DNA of 64,000 nucleotides from Woeseiaceae bacterium (GTDB lineage Bacteria > Pseudomonadota > Gammaproteobacteria > Steroidobacterales > Woeseiaceae), in the NCBI GenBank assembly GCA_030066735.1, contig JASJBB010000007.1, positions 1 to 64,000 of the forward strand, written 5' to 3'. A program made the position numbers and the translations under genes. Below, in pieces: positions 32,243 to 41,942 of the stretch (position 1 is the first letter of the stretch; each line of letters begins with the position of its first letter). A model generated the notes under the pieces. The model saw nothing but the letters and a program-made list of their open reading frames with translations. It was not told where the DNA came from and ran no database searches.

Positions 32243-34336
32243 GTGCAGGTCGCCGAACGGCTGGACGAACACCTCGACATGCTGAACCCGGGGCAGCGCC
32301 AGGCCGCCGAGTACGGTCAACAGCCCGCCGGCAGTCACTTCACAGCCGGGCCATTGCTCGTTATCGCGGGCGCCGGTACCGGCAAAACCATGACGCTGGC
32401 GCATCGGGTGGCGCACCTCATCGTCCGCGGCGTGAGCCCCGAGCGCATCCTGCTGCTGACGTTCACGCGCCGCGCGGCCCAGGAGATGACGCGCCGGGTC
32501 GACGCCATCGTCCGCCGGGCGCTCGACGGCCAGCAGGTCTTGCCCGCGGGCATATTGCCGTGGTCCGGCACGTTTCACTCGGTCGCCAACCGGCTGCTAC
32601 GCCGCTTCGCGCACAACCTGGGCCTCGACCCGGCGTTTTCGGTGCTCGATCGCGGCGACGCCGCCGACGTCATCGACGTGACCCGGCACGACCTGGGCCT
32701 GACGAAGACATCGCGACGGTTTCCGAAGAAGGACACTTGCCTTGCGATTTATTCGCGCTGCGTCAATTCGCAACTGGCGCTCGGCGAGGTCCTGAACGAG
32801 TCGTATCCGTGGTGCGCCGACTGGGAGTCCGAGCTGCGCGAACTGTTTCGCGGCTATGTCGCCCGCAAGCAGCATCACATGGCGCTGGACTACGATGACC
32901 TGTTGCTTTACTGGCATCACCTGGTCGCGGACGCCGAACTCGGTGGCGAAATCGGGTCGTGGTTCGATCATGTGCTGGTCGACGAATACCAGGACACGAA
33001 CATCGTGCAGGCGCGCATCCTGCGCGCATTGAAGCCGGACGGCGAGGGCCTGACCGTGGTCGGCGACGACGCGCAGTCCATCTACTCGTTTCGCGCGGCG
33101 GAGGTCGAGAACATCCTCGGTTTTCCCGACCAGTTCATGCCTGCCGCCGAGGTCGTCTCGCTCGAGCAAAACTATCGTTCGACCCAGGAGATCCTCGATT
33201 CGGCCAATCGCCTGATTGCCGAGAGCGAGCGCCAGTATCGAAAAAACCTGTTTGCCGACAACAAGCACGGCGCGAAACCCACCTATGTAACCGTTGAGGA
33301 CGGGGACGCCGAGACGGAGTTCGTCGTCGATTCGATCCTGGCCAACCGCGAAGCCGGCATGCGTCTCATGGACCAGGCCGTGCTGTTTCGCGGGTCGCAC
33401 CACAGCGATCGCCTGGAGCTCGAGCTCGTGCGGCGCAATATCCCGTATGTCAAGTACGGCGGCCTCAAGTTCCTCGAGGCGGCGCACGTCAAGGACATGC
33501 TGGCAGTACTGAAGTGGGCGGATAATCCGCGCAACCAGATTGCCGCGTTTCGGGTGCTCAAGCTGATGCCGGGATTCGGCCCGTCATACGCGGCGCGGTG
33601 TTACGAGCAGCTCGAGGCCGGCGACTTCCTGTTCACTGTGCTGCGTGACTACCGGCCACCGACGGCGGCGGCCGGCGAGTGGGTCGGGTTTTGCGAGCTG
33701 ATGGCGAGCCTGGCGTCGACCGAAAGCGGAGATGCCGGCTGGCAGGCGCAGCTGGCCCAGGTGCGGCGCTGGTATCGTCCGCACCTCGAGCGCATCTACG
33801 ACGGCGTCGAAACGCGCGAGGCCGATCTCGAACAGCTCGAGCAGATTTCCGGACGTTACGCGACTCGCGAGCGATTCCTCACCGAACTGACACTCGATCC
33901 GCCGAGCGCCGCCGGCGACCTGTCGGGCGACCCGCTGCTCGACGAGGATTACCTCGTGCTGTCCACCGTGCACTCCGCCAAGGGGCAGGAGTGGGACGCG
34001 GTATTCCTGCTCAACGTGTCCGACGGCAACTTCCCGTCCGAGTTTTCCACGGGCAAGCCGGCGCTGGTCGAAGAAGAACGACGCCTGCTGTACGTGGCGA
34101 TGACGCGCGCCCGGCAGCAGCTTGCGCTGATCGCGCCGCTCAGATACCACGTTACCCAGCAGCGCCGTGATGGCGACAAGCACGTCTACGGCGCGCGCAG
34201 CCGCTTTGTCAGCGATGCCCTGCTCGAGACCATGGAGCGCGGTTTCCACGGGCGCGTTGACGCCGGCGGCCAGCCACTGGGCGCCCGCAGCGACAAACGT
34301 ATCGACGTGGCTTCCCGGCTGCGGGACATGTGGTAG
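32243..34336 (+). CDS. UvrD/Rep-family superfamily 1 DNA helicase, SOS-controlled
   Basis: This 697-residue ATP-dependent 3'-5' helicase of the UvrD/Rep/PcrA group has motif I IAGAGTGKT (41-49), motif Ia LLLTFTRRAAQEM, Walker B DHVLVDEYQDTN, motif III GDDAQSIYSFRAA, motif IV, motif V TVHSAKGQEWDAVFL and motif VI RLLYVAMTRA. It is not UvrD itself, which this species probably encodes elsewhere; the sequence looks like a stand-alone accessory helicase. The GTG at 32243 has GAGGAGAG about 5 bases upstream; ATG 32279 is an alternative. The LexA box just upstream predicts induction in the SOS response. Confidence 0.9.
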   Translation: MQVAERLDEHLDMLNPGQRQAAEYGQQPAGSHFTAGPLLVIAGAGTGKTMTLAHRVAHLIVRGVSPERILLLTFTRRAAQEMTRRVDAIVRRALDGQQVLPAGILPWSGTFHSVANRLLRRFAHNLGLDPAFSVLDRGDAADVIDVTRHDLGLTKTSRRFPKKDTCLAIYSRCVNSQLALGEVLNESYPWCADWESELRELFRGYVARKQHHMALDYDDLLLYWHHLVADAELGGEIGSWFDHVLVDEYQDTNIVQARILRALKPDGEGLTVVGDDAQSIYSFRAAEVENILGFPDQFMPAAEVVSLEQNYRSTQEILDSANRLIAESERQYRKNLFADNKHGAKPTYVTVEDGDAETEFVVDSILANREAGMRLMDQAVLFRGSHHSDRLELELVRRNIPYVKYGGLKFLEAAHVKDMLAVLKWADNPRNQIAAFRVLKLMPGFGPSYAARCYEQLEAGDFLFTVLRDYRPPTAAAGEWVGFCELMASLASTESGDAGWQAQLAQVRRWYRPHLERIYDGVETREADLEQLEQISGRYATRERFLTELTLDPPSAAGDLSGDPLLDEDYLVLSTVHSAKGQEWDAVFLLNVSDGNFPSEFSTGKPALVEEERRLLYVAMTRARQQLALIAPLRYHVTQQRRDGDKHVYGARSRFVSDALLETMERGFHGRVDAGGQPLGARSDKRIDVASRLRDMW

Positions 34337-34545
34337 AAAAAAGGCGGCGACCGAAGTCACCGCCTAACGTCACGATACAAACAGCATAAGGGAAGTTTAG
34401 TTTGCGTCGTTGAACTCTATTCGTTGTGTTCAATGCTTAGATGCGTCGCGTGCGGGAATCGTTGCGACCAAAAAGGAATAATCCGCTTGCATATGCCCAA
34501 TTCGGAGTTTCCAATGCAACCAATCAGCCGATTCGAGGACAGGAC
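34337..34545. other. 209-bp intergenic region with one imperfect hairpin
   Basis: After the helicase stop there is an A-run and an imperfect 10-bp hairpin (34342-34365, AGGCGG...CCGCCT with one mismatch). It lacks a downstream T-tract, so it is a weak terminator for the plus strand and could act better on the minus strand. The rest is AT-richer than average, and I see no gene or clear promoter in it. Confidence 0.4.
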
Positions 34546-35301
34546 ATGAACGACACGGTACGCAGCCAGGTTTCCGCCGAAGAATGGGCCGTTCGGGTCG
34601 ACCTCGCGGCCTGTTACCGGCTCATTGCGATGTACGGTTGGGACGATCTCGTGTTCACCCACATTTCGGCGCGGGTGCCGGGCCCGGACGAGCACTTCCT
34701 GATCAATGCTTACGGCATGCTGTTCGAGGAAATGACGGCGAGCAGCCTGGTCAAGGTCGACCTGGCCGGCGAGAAGGTGCTGGATTCGCCGCATCCCGTG
34801 AACCCTGCCGGCTTCGTCATCCACAGTGCCGTCCATGAAGCGCGCCCGGACGTGGGGTGTGTGCTGCATACCCACACCAAAGCCGGCGTCGCGGTCTCGG
34901 CCCAGGCGGACGGTCTGTTGCCGATTTCGCAGATATCGCTGTTCCCGTACGCCTCGCTCGGCTACCACGACTACGAAGGTGTGGCGCTCAATGACGACGA
35001 GAAGCCGCGGCTGGTCGCGGACCTCGGCAACAACAACGCACTGATCCTGCGCAACCACGGACTATTGACGACGGGCGCAACGATTGCAGACGCATTTCTC
35101 AACATGTATGCGCTCGAGACGGCCTGCCAGACGCAGATCATGGCGCAGTCGTCGGGTGGCAAACTCGTGCTGGTTCCGCAACCAATCGTGGACGGCATCC
35201 TCGCGCAGGCGGAGCTCGTGACCAAGGGGCTGATGGGCCAGCTCGCGTGGCCCGGACTGCTGCGCAAGCTCGACCGCCACGATCCGTCGTACCGGGATTA
35301 G
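34546..35301 (+). CDS. Class II aldolase/adducin-family protein
   Basis: This 251-residue zinc-dependent aldolase-fold protein has metal ligands His108 and His110 in VLHTHTKAG and a third in LRNHGLL (about 180-185). Family members include L-fuculose-phosphate aldolase and ribulose-phosphate epimerase, but many bacterial proteins of this length are uncharacterised, so the substrate is open. GAGGAC and AGGAC precede the ATG at 34546. It is convergent with ilvA and not in an operon with an obvious sugar pathway. Confidence 0.82.
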   Translation: MNDTVRSQVSAEEWAVRVDLAACYRLIAMYGWDDLVFTHISARVPGPDEHFLINAYGMLFEEMTASSLVKVDLAGEKVLDSPHPVNPAGFVIHSAVHEARPDVGCVLHTHTKAGVAVSAQADGLLPISQISLFPYASLGYHDYEGVALNDDEKPRLVADLGNNNALILRNHGLLTTGATIADAFLNMYALETACQTQIMAQSSGGKLVLVPQPIVDGILAQAELVTKGLMGQLAWPGLLRKLDRHDPSYRD

Positions 35302-35304
35302 TCC

Positions 35305-36825
35305 CTAGGACAGGAACATCGCATAGGCGGGGTTGTCGCTTTCCTCCCAGTGCGGGTAGCCGAGATCGGCCAGGTGTGCCTCGAGCCGGTCAGTGTCGTC
35401 CTGCGGAACGTCGATACCGGCCAGCACGCGGCCGTAATCCGAGCCGTGATTGCGATAGTGGAACAGGCTGATGTTCCAGTCGGTGCCGATGGCATCGAGA
35501 AAACCGAGCAGGGCGCCGGGCCGCTCCGGAAACTCGAACCGGAACAGGCGCTCGTTGGCGATACCGGGTGACCGGCCGCCGACCATGTGACGGACGTGCA
35601 GCTTGGCCATCTCGTTGTGGCTCAGATCTTCCACGACGTAGCCCTCGTCACGCAGCTTCGCGACGAGTTCCGCCTGCTCGTCTTCACCGCGGGTCAACTG
35701 GATGCCGACGAATATGTGGGCGGTGCGCGTATCGCTGTAGCGGTAGTTGAACTCGGTAACGCCGCGGCGACCGAGCAGCGCGCAGAAGCGGCGGAAGCTG
35801 CCGGGCTCTTCGGGGATTTCGACGGCGAGCAGCATCTCGGTGTGTTCACCAACAGCGGCGCGCTCGGCGATGTGCCGCAGCCGGTCGAAGTTGACGTTGG
35901 CGCCGCAGTTGATCGTGACCAGCGACTGGTCATGCAGGTCGTGCTCGGCCACGTACTTCTTGAGGCCGGCTATGCTGAGCCCGCCTGCCGGCTCGACGAT
36001 CGAGCGTGTGTCCTCGAAGATGTCGCGAATGGCGGCGCAGATCTCGTCGGTGTCGACCGTGATGAACTCGTCGACATGCTCGCGACAAAGCCGCAAGGTC
36101 TCGTCGCCGACGCGGCGCACGGCCACCCCGTCGGCAAAAATGCCGACATGATCGAGGACGACCGGCTCGCCGGCAGCGACAGAGTCGCGCATGGCGGCGG
36201 AGTCCTCCGGCTCGACGCCGATAATGCGAACGTCAGGCTGCACGGCCTTGATGCAGGTTGCGATCCCGGCAATCAAACCGCCGCCACCGACCGGCACGAA
36301 AACGGCGTCGACCTTGCCCGCGGACTGCTCGAGGATCTCCAGCCCGATGGTCCCCTGCCCGGCGATCACATCGGGGTCGTCGAACGGGTGCACGAAGAAA
36401 TAGCCCCGGTCCCGTTCGAGCTCCCGGGCGCGAGCATAGGCGTCGTCGTAGGTGTCGCCGTGCAGGATCACGTTGCCGCCGAGCGCACGCACCGCATCGA
36501 CCTTGATGGAGGGTGTCGTCACGGGCATGACGATGACGGCGTCTACGCCGCGGCGCCGCGCCGCGAGCGCCACGCCCTGCGCGTGGTTGCCGGCCGAGCT
36601 GCAGATGACGCCTTTGGCCAGCCGCGCATCGTCAAGGGCGGCCAGCTTGTTGTACGCGCCGCGCAGCTTGAACGAGAAAACGGGTTGCAGGTCTTCGCGC
36701 TTGAGCCAGACCTGGTTGCCGAGCCGGTCGGAGAGGTTGTGGGCGAGTTCGAGCGGCGACTTGACGGCGACGTCGTAGACGGACGCGTCCTTGATGCGCT
36801 GCAGGTAGTCGAGTTCGCTCGCCAT
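35305..36825 (-). CDS. ilvA: Threonine ammonia-lyase, biosynthetic
   Basis: It deaminates threonine to 2-oxobutanoate, the first committed step to isoleucine. The 506-residue protein has the PLP-binding Lys53 in FSFKLRGAYNK, the AGNHAQGVA segment, the PLP phosphate loop VGGGGLIAG and two C-terminal ACT-like domains (about 330-410 and 425-505) that mediate isoleucine/valine feedback. This is the long, regulated form (E. coli IlvA is about 514 residues). It stands alone and diverges from the dihydroorotase gene, separated by 47 bp. Confidence 0.93.
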   Translation of the reverse strand: MASELDYLQRIKDASVYDVAVKSPLELAHNLSDRLGNQVWLKREDLQPVFSFKLRGAYNKLAALDDARLAKGVICSSAGNHAQGVALAARRRGVDAVIVMPVTTPSIKVDAVRALGGNVILHGDTYDDAYARARELERDRGYFFVHPFDDPDVIAGQGTIGLEILEQSAGKVDAVFVPVGGGGLIAGIATCIKAVQPDVRIIGVEPEDSAAMRDSVAAGEPVVLDHVGIFADGVAVRRVGDETLRLCREHVDEFITVDTDEICAAIRDIFEDTRSIVEPAGGLSIAGLKKYVAEHDLHDQSLVTINCGANVNFDRLRHIAERAAVGEHTEMLLAVEIPEEPGSFRRFCALLGRRGVTEFNYRYSDTRTAHIFVGIQLTRGEDEQAELVAKLRDEGYVVEDLSHNEMAKLHVRHMVGGRSPGIANERLFRFEFPERPGALLGFLDAIGTDWNISLFHYRNHGSDYGRVLAGIDVPQDDTDRLEAHLADLGYPHWEESDNPAYAMFLS

Positions 36826-36872
36826 CCGGTCGATTGTGGCGAAGAGAGTCTATTCAGTCCACAATCTTGCCC

Positions 36873-38213
36873 ATGAAGACCTTATTGATTACCAACGCGC
36901 GCCTGATCAACGAGGGCGCGATTCGCGACGCCGACGTGCTGATCCGGGGCGATCGCATCGAGCAGGTCGGCGGGTCGATTGCGGCGCCCGGGAACGGCGA
37001 AGTCATCGATGCAGCGGGGCGCTTCCTGATGCCCGGCATGATCGATGACCAGGTGCATTTTCGCGAGCCCGGGCTCACCGCCAAGGGCGATCTCGCAACC
37101 GAGTCGGCCGCTGCCGCGGCCGGTGGCATAACCAGCTTCATGGACATGCCCAACGTCGACCCGCTAACGGTGACGCGCGAGGAACTTGCCGCCAAGTACC
37201 GTCGGGCAGAGGGCCGCTGTTCTGCAAACTACGGCTTTTACCTTGGCGCCACCAACACCAATATCGAGGAGATCAAGGCTCTGGAGATTGGCGAGGCCTG
37301 CGGTATCAAGGTCTTCATGGGGGCGTCGACCGGGGACATGCTGGTCGACGACCACGACGCGCTCGAACTGATTTTCGAGCACGCGCCGGTCATCGTCGAC
37401 ACGCACTGCGAAGACTCGCCGATGATCTGGGCCAACGAGGCGCAAGCGAAAGAGCAATACGGCGACGACGTTCCGCTGACGGAGCACCCCAACATCCGGT
37501 CCGCCGACGCATGCCTGAAATCATCGACACTGGCGACGGGACTCGCCCGCAAACACGATGCGTTGTTGCACGTGCTACACCTGACGACCGCGATCGAGAT
37601 GGACCTGTTCTCGCCGGCACATCGCTCGGAGAAACGCATCACGGCCGAAGTGTGCGTACATCATCTGTGGTTCGATGAATCGCGTTACGATGAGCTGGGC
37701 ACGCGGATCAAATGCAACCCGGCGATCAAGCGCGCCGAGGACCGCGAGGCGCTGCTCGCGGCGCTTAATGATGGCCGCATCGACATCATCGCGACCGATC
37801 ACGCGCCGCATACTGCCGAGGAAAAGGACAACCCGTACTTCAAGGCGCCCGCCGGGCTGCCGCTCGTGCAGCATGCGGTACAGGTGCTGTTCGATCTTGC
37901 GGCGCGCGGCAGCATCAGTCACGAGCTGATCGTGGACCGCGTTTGTCATGCCCCCGCCGATATTTTCGGTGTCGGCGAGCGGGGATACGTGCGCGAGGGT
38001 TACTTCGCCGACCTGGTCATTGTCGATCCGCATAAGAGCACGACGGTGCAATCTGCCGACGTGCTCTACAAGTGCGGCTGGTCGCCGTTCGAGGGCCACA
38101 CGTTTTCATCGACGATCGACACGACGATCGTCAACGGTGAAGCGGTGTGGCGCGACGGCCGCCTGACCGGGGCAATCGCCGGAAAACGCATGGATTTTTC
38201 TCGCGCGCGTTAG
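36873..38213 (+). CDS. pyrC: Dihydroorotase with QxH metal motif
   Basis: It is predicted to close carbamoyl-aspartate to dihydroorotate in pyrimidine synthesis. The 446-residue amidohydrolase has IDDQVHFREPG (57-67), where the first His of the usual HxH zinc motif is Gln60, and IIATDHAPH near 307-313. The DDQVHFREPGLT form is one I associate with dihydroorotases of Bacteroidetes and some other bacteria, so it need not be inactive. The ATG at 36873 was chosen; the frame extends 13 codons further but begins inside the ilvA/pyrC divergent region. A related hydantoinase role cannot be ruled out. Confidence 0.85.
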   Translation: MKTLLITNARLINEGAIRDADVLIRGDRIEQVGGSIAAPGNGEVIDAAGRFLMPGMIDDQVHFREPGLTAKGDLATESAAAAAGGITSFMDMPNVDPLTVTREELAAKYRRAEGRCSANYGFYLGATNTNIEEIKALEIGEACGIKVFMGASTGDMLVDDHDALELIFEHAPVIVDTHCEDSPMIWANEAQAKEQYGDDVPLTEHPNIRSADACLKSSTLATGLARKHDALLHVLHLTTAIEMDLFSPAHRSEKRITAEVCVHHLWFDESRYDELGTRIKCNPAIKRAEDREALLAALNDGRIDIIATDHAPHTAEEKDNPYFKAPAGLPLVQHAVQVLFDLAARGSISHELIVDRVCHAPADIFGVGERGYVREGYFADLVIVDPHKSTTVQSADVLYKCGWSPFEGHTFSSTIDTTIVNGEAVWRDGRLTGAIAGKRMDFSRAR

Positions 38214-38226
38214 GTTTAATTAACTG

Positions 38227-38260
38227 TTTACTTTCCGGTTGATCCCGCTATGCTAGCGGG
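38227..38260 (+). promoter_or_regulatory. Possible promoter and hairpin ahead of the GltD-like/KorAB operon
   Basis: TTTACT (38227-38232) and TATGCT (38249-38254) at 16-bp spacing could be -35/-10 elements. The same segment holds a perfect 7-bp hairpin, CCCGCTA-TGC-TAGCGGG (38244-38260), with no T-tract. It lies 15 bp before the operon's first start codon, which would give a very short leader. Confidence 0.35.
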
Positions 38261-38275
38261 CAATCAGGGTACGGG

Positions 38276-40126
38276 ATGCAATGCCCAGCCGGGAACGATC
38301 TCCGGCGTCACGCAGGAATGAAACCGACTGACACCTCCAACCCGGAGTACTTCCACAAAGTCGTCGACTGCCAGTGGGCCTGTCCTGCTCACACTGATGT
38401 TCCCGAGTACATTCGCCTGATCGCCCAGGGGCGTTTCAGCGACGCCTATGTCGAGAACCGCAAGTCCAACGTTTTCCCCGGCATTCTCGGCAGGGTCTGC
38501 GACCGCCCGTGTGAACCGGCCTGTCGCCGCGGCCGGGTCGAGGAACGCCCGGTGGCGATCTGTCGTCTGAAACGGGTTGCGGCCGATCATCGCGACGACA
38601 TCACCGACCGGCTGCCCAAACCTGCCGACAAGAGCAACGGCAAGAAGGTCGCCCTGATCGGGGCCGGCTGCGCGTCGCTGACCGTCGCCAACGACCTCGC
38701 ACCACTGGGTTACGACATCACGATTTTCGAGGCGCTGGATACCACCGGCGGACTGATGCGGACCAACATCCCGCAGTTCCGGCTGCCGCCCGAAGTGCTG
38801 GACGAGGAGATCGGCTACATTCTCGATCTCGGCGTGGACCTCAAGCTGAACCACCGCATCGACAGCATGAAGGAGCTGCTCGACGAGGGATACGACGCGG
38901 TGTTCGTCGGCACCGGCGCGCCCAAGGGCAAAAACCTCGAGATTCCGGGGCGCTATGACAGCGAGAACATCCATATCGGCATCGACTGGCTCGAGTCGGT
39001 GGCGTTCGAACATGTCGACAGCATTGGCGAGAACGTGCTGATCATCGGCGTCGGCAATACCGCCATGGACTGCTGCCGGACGTCACTGCGGCTCGGCGCG
39101 AAAAGCGTCAAGGTCATGGCGCGCAAGCCGCGCGGCTTCTTCAAGGCCTCCGACTGGGAGCTCGAGGACGCCGAGGAAGAAAACGTCGACATCGTCGTCA
39201 ATCACTCGCCGAAGCAGTTTGTCATCGAAGACGGCAAGCTCGTCGGGATGACCTTCGAGTTGATGGAATACAACGTCGACGAGCAGGGCCGCATCGACCG
39301 CGGCACGGTCGTTGGCGAAGAAACATTCCCCTGCGACGACGTCATCCTCGCGATCGGCCAGGACAACGCGTTTCCCTGGATCGAGCGCGACATCGGCATC
39401 GAGTTCAACGAGTGGGACTGCCCGGTCGTCGACGAGCAGACGATGATGTGTTCGCACGACGGCATCTTTTTCGGCGGCGACTCCGCGTTCGGACCCAAGA
39501 ACATCATCTGGGCCGTTGCGCACGGCCACGAGGCGGCGATCTCCATTCACAAGTATTGCCATGACGAGGACCTGGCGGACCGGCTGCCGGTCGGCATTAA
39601 CCTGTCGAGCCAGAAGATGGGCATGCACGAGTGGAGCTATTCGAACGACTACGACCCGGCAGCCCGGCGCATGATGCCGCACGTCGATCTCAAGGAACGC
39701 TTCAAGAAGATCGACATCGAGGTCGAACTCGGCTTCACGGCCGAGCAGACGCTGCAGGAAGTCGAACGCTGCCTGAACTGCGATATCCAGACCGTGTTCG
39801 CGGCCAAGCTCTGCATCGAGTGCGACGCCTGCATCGACATCTGTCCGGTCAACTGCCTCACGATAACCGCAAACGGCGACGAGGCTGAGCTGCGTACGCG
39901 ACTGTCCGCGCCGGCGCTGAACCCGGACCAGGCCCTGTATGTTTCCGAAGACCTGCCCCAGACCGGGCGCGTCATGGTGAAGGACGAAGACCTCTGCGTG
40001 CACTGCGGCCTGTGCGCGGAGCGCTGCCCGACCGGCGCCTGGGACATGCAGAAATCGACCGTGTTGATCCCGTATGCGAGCGACGAGGCGGCGGACGACA
40101 AGGCCGTCGAGGCTCCGGCGGCTTAG
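38276..40126 (+). CDS. GltD-like NAD(P)H:ferredoxin-type oxidoreductase with two C-terminal 4Fe-4S clusters
   Basis: This is a 616-residue iron-sulfur flavoprotein. The N-terminal cysteine-rich part (CQWACPAHTDVPEYI and CDRPCEPACRRG) is the Fer4_20 region of glutamate-synthase small subunits. FAD and NAD(P) domains follow (GAGCASLTVANDLA, GVGNTAMDCC, GDSAFGPKNIIWAVAHG), and then a ferredoxin domain with CIECDACIDICPVNC and CVHCGLCAERCPTG. It is encoded directly before the two 2-oxoacid oxidoreductase subunits, so it most likely passes their electrons to NAD(P)+ or the reverse. The ATG at 38276 has AGGG upstream; ATG 38318 is an alternative closer to the family start. Confidence 0.85.
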   Translation: MQCPAGNDLRRHAGMKPTDTSNPEYFHKVVDCQWACPAHTDVPEYIRLIAQGRFSDAYVENRKSNVFPGILGRVCDRPCEPACRRGRVEERPVAICRLKRVAADHRDDITDRLPKPADKSNGKKVALIGAGCASLTVANDLAPLGYDITIFEALDTTGGLMRTNIPQFRLPPEVLDEEIGYILDLGVDLKLNHRIDSMKELLDEGYDAVFVGTGAPKGKNLEIPGRYDSENIHIGIDWLESVAFEHVDSIGENVLIIGVGNTAMDCCRTSLRLGAKSVKVMARKPRGFFKASDWELEDAEEENVDIVVNHSPKQFVIEDGKLVGMTFELMEYNVDEQGRIDRGTVVGEETFPCDDVILAIGQDNAFPWIERDIGIEFNEWDCPVVDEQTMMCSHDGIFFGGDSAFGPKNIIWAVAHGHEAAISIHKYCHDEDLADRLPVGINLSSQKMGMHEWSYSNDYDPAARRMMPHVDLKERFKKIDIEVELGFTAEQTLQEVERCLNCDIQTVFAAKLCIECDACIDICPVNCLTITANGDEAELRTRLSAPALNPDQALYVSEDLPQTGRVMVKDEDLCVHCGLCAERCPTGAWDMQKSTVLIPYASDEAADDKAVEAPAA

Positions 40127-40139
40127 CGGGGACGGCAAC

Positions 40140-41942
40140 GTGGGCTCAGTCAACGACCTCGTCATCAAGATAGCCACCGTCAACGGGACGGGATCGGCCA
40201 GCGCCAACGGCCTGCTCATGAAGTCCATCTTCCGCATGGGCATCCCGGTGGTCGGCAAAAACTACTTTCCGTCGAACATCCAGGGCCTGCCCACGTGGTA
40301 CGAGATCCGGGTGACCGGCGACGGTTACCAGGCCCGCGCGGATCGCGTCGACCTGATGATCGCAATGAACGCGCAGACCTATGCGCGCGACCTCGCCGAC
40401 GTCGCGCCGGGCGGTTGGCTGATCTACGATTCCACCTGGCCGCGCAGCAACCTGCTCGATCGCGACGACGTTACCGTGCTGGGCATACCGCTGTCGAAGA
40501 TGTGCAACGAAAACTTCGACGGCGCGCGGGCCCGCATTCTGATGAAGAACATCGCCTACGTCGGCGCCGTGGCTGCCCTGCTCGAGATCGATCTCGATAC
40601 GATCACGACGCTGCTCGAAGAGACGTTTGCGTCCAAGCCGCACCTGGTCGACTCGAACATGAAGGCGATCCGGCTGGGCCACGACTACGCCACGGAGAAT
40701 TTCGTTTGCCCGCTGCCGAAGAAGGTGGCGCCGCTCGACAAGACGAAAGGGCACATCGTTATCGATGGCAACACGGCGGCCGGCCTCGGTTGCATGTTTG
40801 CCGGCGCGACCGTCGGCGCCTGGTACCCGATAACGCCGTCGACGTCACTGATGGACGCCTTCCGTTCGTTCTGCCAGAAGTACCGCGAGGACGAGGAGAC
40901 CGGCAAGCGCACGTATTGCATCATCCAGGCCGAGGACGAGCTGGCGGCCATCGGCATGGTGCTCGGCGCGACCTGGAACGGCGCGCGGGCGTTCACGCCC
41001 ACGAGCGGTCCCGGCATCTCCCTGATGAGCGAGTTCATCGGTTTTGCCTACTACGCGGAACTGCCGGCGGTGATCTTCAACGTCCAGCGATGCGGTCCTT
41101 CCACCGGCATGCCCACGCGCACGCAGCAGTCGGACATACTGAGCTGCGCCTACGCTTCGCATGGCGATACCAGGCACGTGCTGCTGTTCCCCAATGACCC
41201 GGGCGAGTGCTTTACGATGGCGCAGCAGGCCTTCGACCTTGCCGAACGCCTGCAGACACCGGTGATGATGCTGTCCGACCTCGACATCGGCATGAACGAC
41301 TGGATGGTGCCCGATTTCGAAATCGACGAGAGCAAGGCGCCCGACCGGGGCAAGGTGCTCGGCGCCGAAGAACTCGAGGAGATGGAGAAGTTCTACCGTT
41401 ATCTCGACGTGGACGGTGACGGCATCCCGTACCGCACGTTGCCGGGGACGCATCCCAAGGGCTCGTACTTCACGCGCGGCTCAGGGCACACCAAGTACGG
41501 CGGCTACACCGAGGATGCCGACGAGTACCAGGAGGTCGTCGACCGGCTGCTGGTGAAGTGGGAAACCGCTAGGTCGCTGGTGCCCGAGCCCGAGATTCGT
41601 TATTCGAAGTTCAACAAGGCCGCCATCCTGACCGTGGGCGGCTCGGACGGCGCCTGCAAAGAGGCGCTCGACCGGCTGGAGGCAGAAAACGTGGCGCTGA
41701 ACTACTGCCGGGTGCGGGCATTCCCGTTCAGCGATGCGGTCAGGGAGTTCATCGACCAGCACGACGTCGTTTATGTCGTCGAGCAGAATCGCGACGCACA
41801 GCTACGTACTCTGTTGATGCTGGATTCGGAAGCAGACCCCGCGAAGCTCGTCGCGCTGCTGCATTACAACGGCATGCCGCTCAACGCGGGCTTCGTCGTC
41901 AAGCGTGTGCTCGAGGAGCGGGCCAAAGGACAGGCGGCATGA
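40140..41942 (+). CDS. korA: 2-oxoacid:ferredoxin oxidoreductase, fused gamma-alpha subunit
   Basis: This is the 600-residue large subunit of a CoA-dependent 2-oxoacid oxidoreductase, most like the 2-oxoglutarate type (KorA). The N-terminal gamma domain (about 1-190, NGTGSASANGLLMKSIFRMG) is fused to the alpha domain, which begins with IDGNTAAGLGCMFAGATVGAWYPITPSTSLMD and contains TPTSGPGISLMSEFIGFAYYAELPAV and GPSTGMPTRTQQSD. The GTG start at 40140 has GGGGAC about 6 to 8 bases upstream. It overlaps the beta-subunit gene as ATGA. The complex would reversibly decarboxylate or carboxylate a 2-oxoacid with low-potential electrons; substrate preference is inferred. Confidence 0.85.
   Translation: MGSVNDLVIKIATVNGTGSASANGLLMKSIFRMGIPVVGKNYFPSNIQGLPTWYEIRVTGDGYQARADRVDLMIAMNAQTYARDLADVAPGGWLIYDSTWPRSNLLDRDDVTVLGIPLSKMCNENFDGARARILMKNIAYVGAVAALLEIDLDTITTLLEETFASKPHLVDSNMKAIRLGHDYATENFVCPLPKKVAPLDKTKGHIVIDGNTAAGLGCMFAGATVGAWYPITPSTSLMDAFRSFCQKYREDEETGKRTYCIIQAEDELAAIGMVLGATWNGARAFTPTSGPGISLMSEFIGFAYYAELPAVIFNVQRCGPSTGMPTRTQQSDILSCAYASHGDTRHVLLFPNDPGECFTMAQQAFDLAERLQTPVMMLSDLDIGMNDWMVPDFEIDESKAPDRGKVLGAEELEEMEKFYRYLDVDGDGIPYRTLPGTHPKGSYFTRGSGHTKYGGYTEDADEYQEVVDRLLVKWETARSLVPEPEIRYSKFNKAAILTVGGSDGACKEALDRLEAENVALNYCRVRAFPFSDAVREFIDQHDVVYVVEQNRDAQLRTLLMLDSEADPAKLVALLHYNGMPLNAGFVVKRVLEERAKGQAA

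Noticed and set aside
34342-34365. Hairpin after the helicase gene as a terminator
   Set aside because: It has a mismatch and no T-tract on the coding strand; it is mentioned only as part of the intergenic region.
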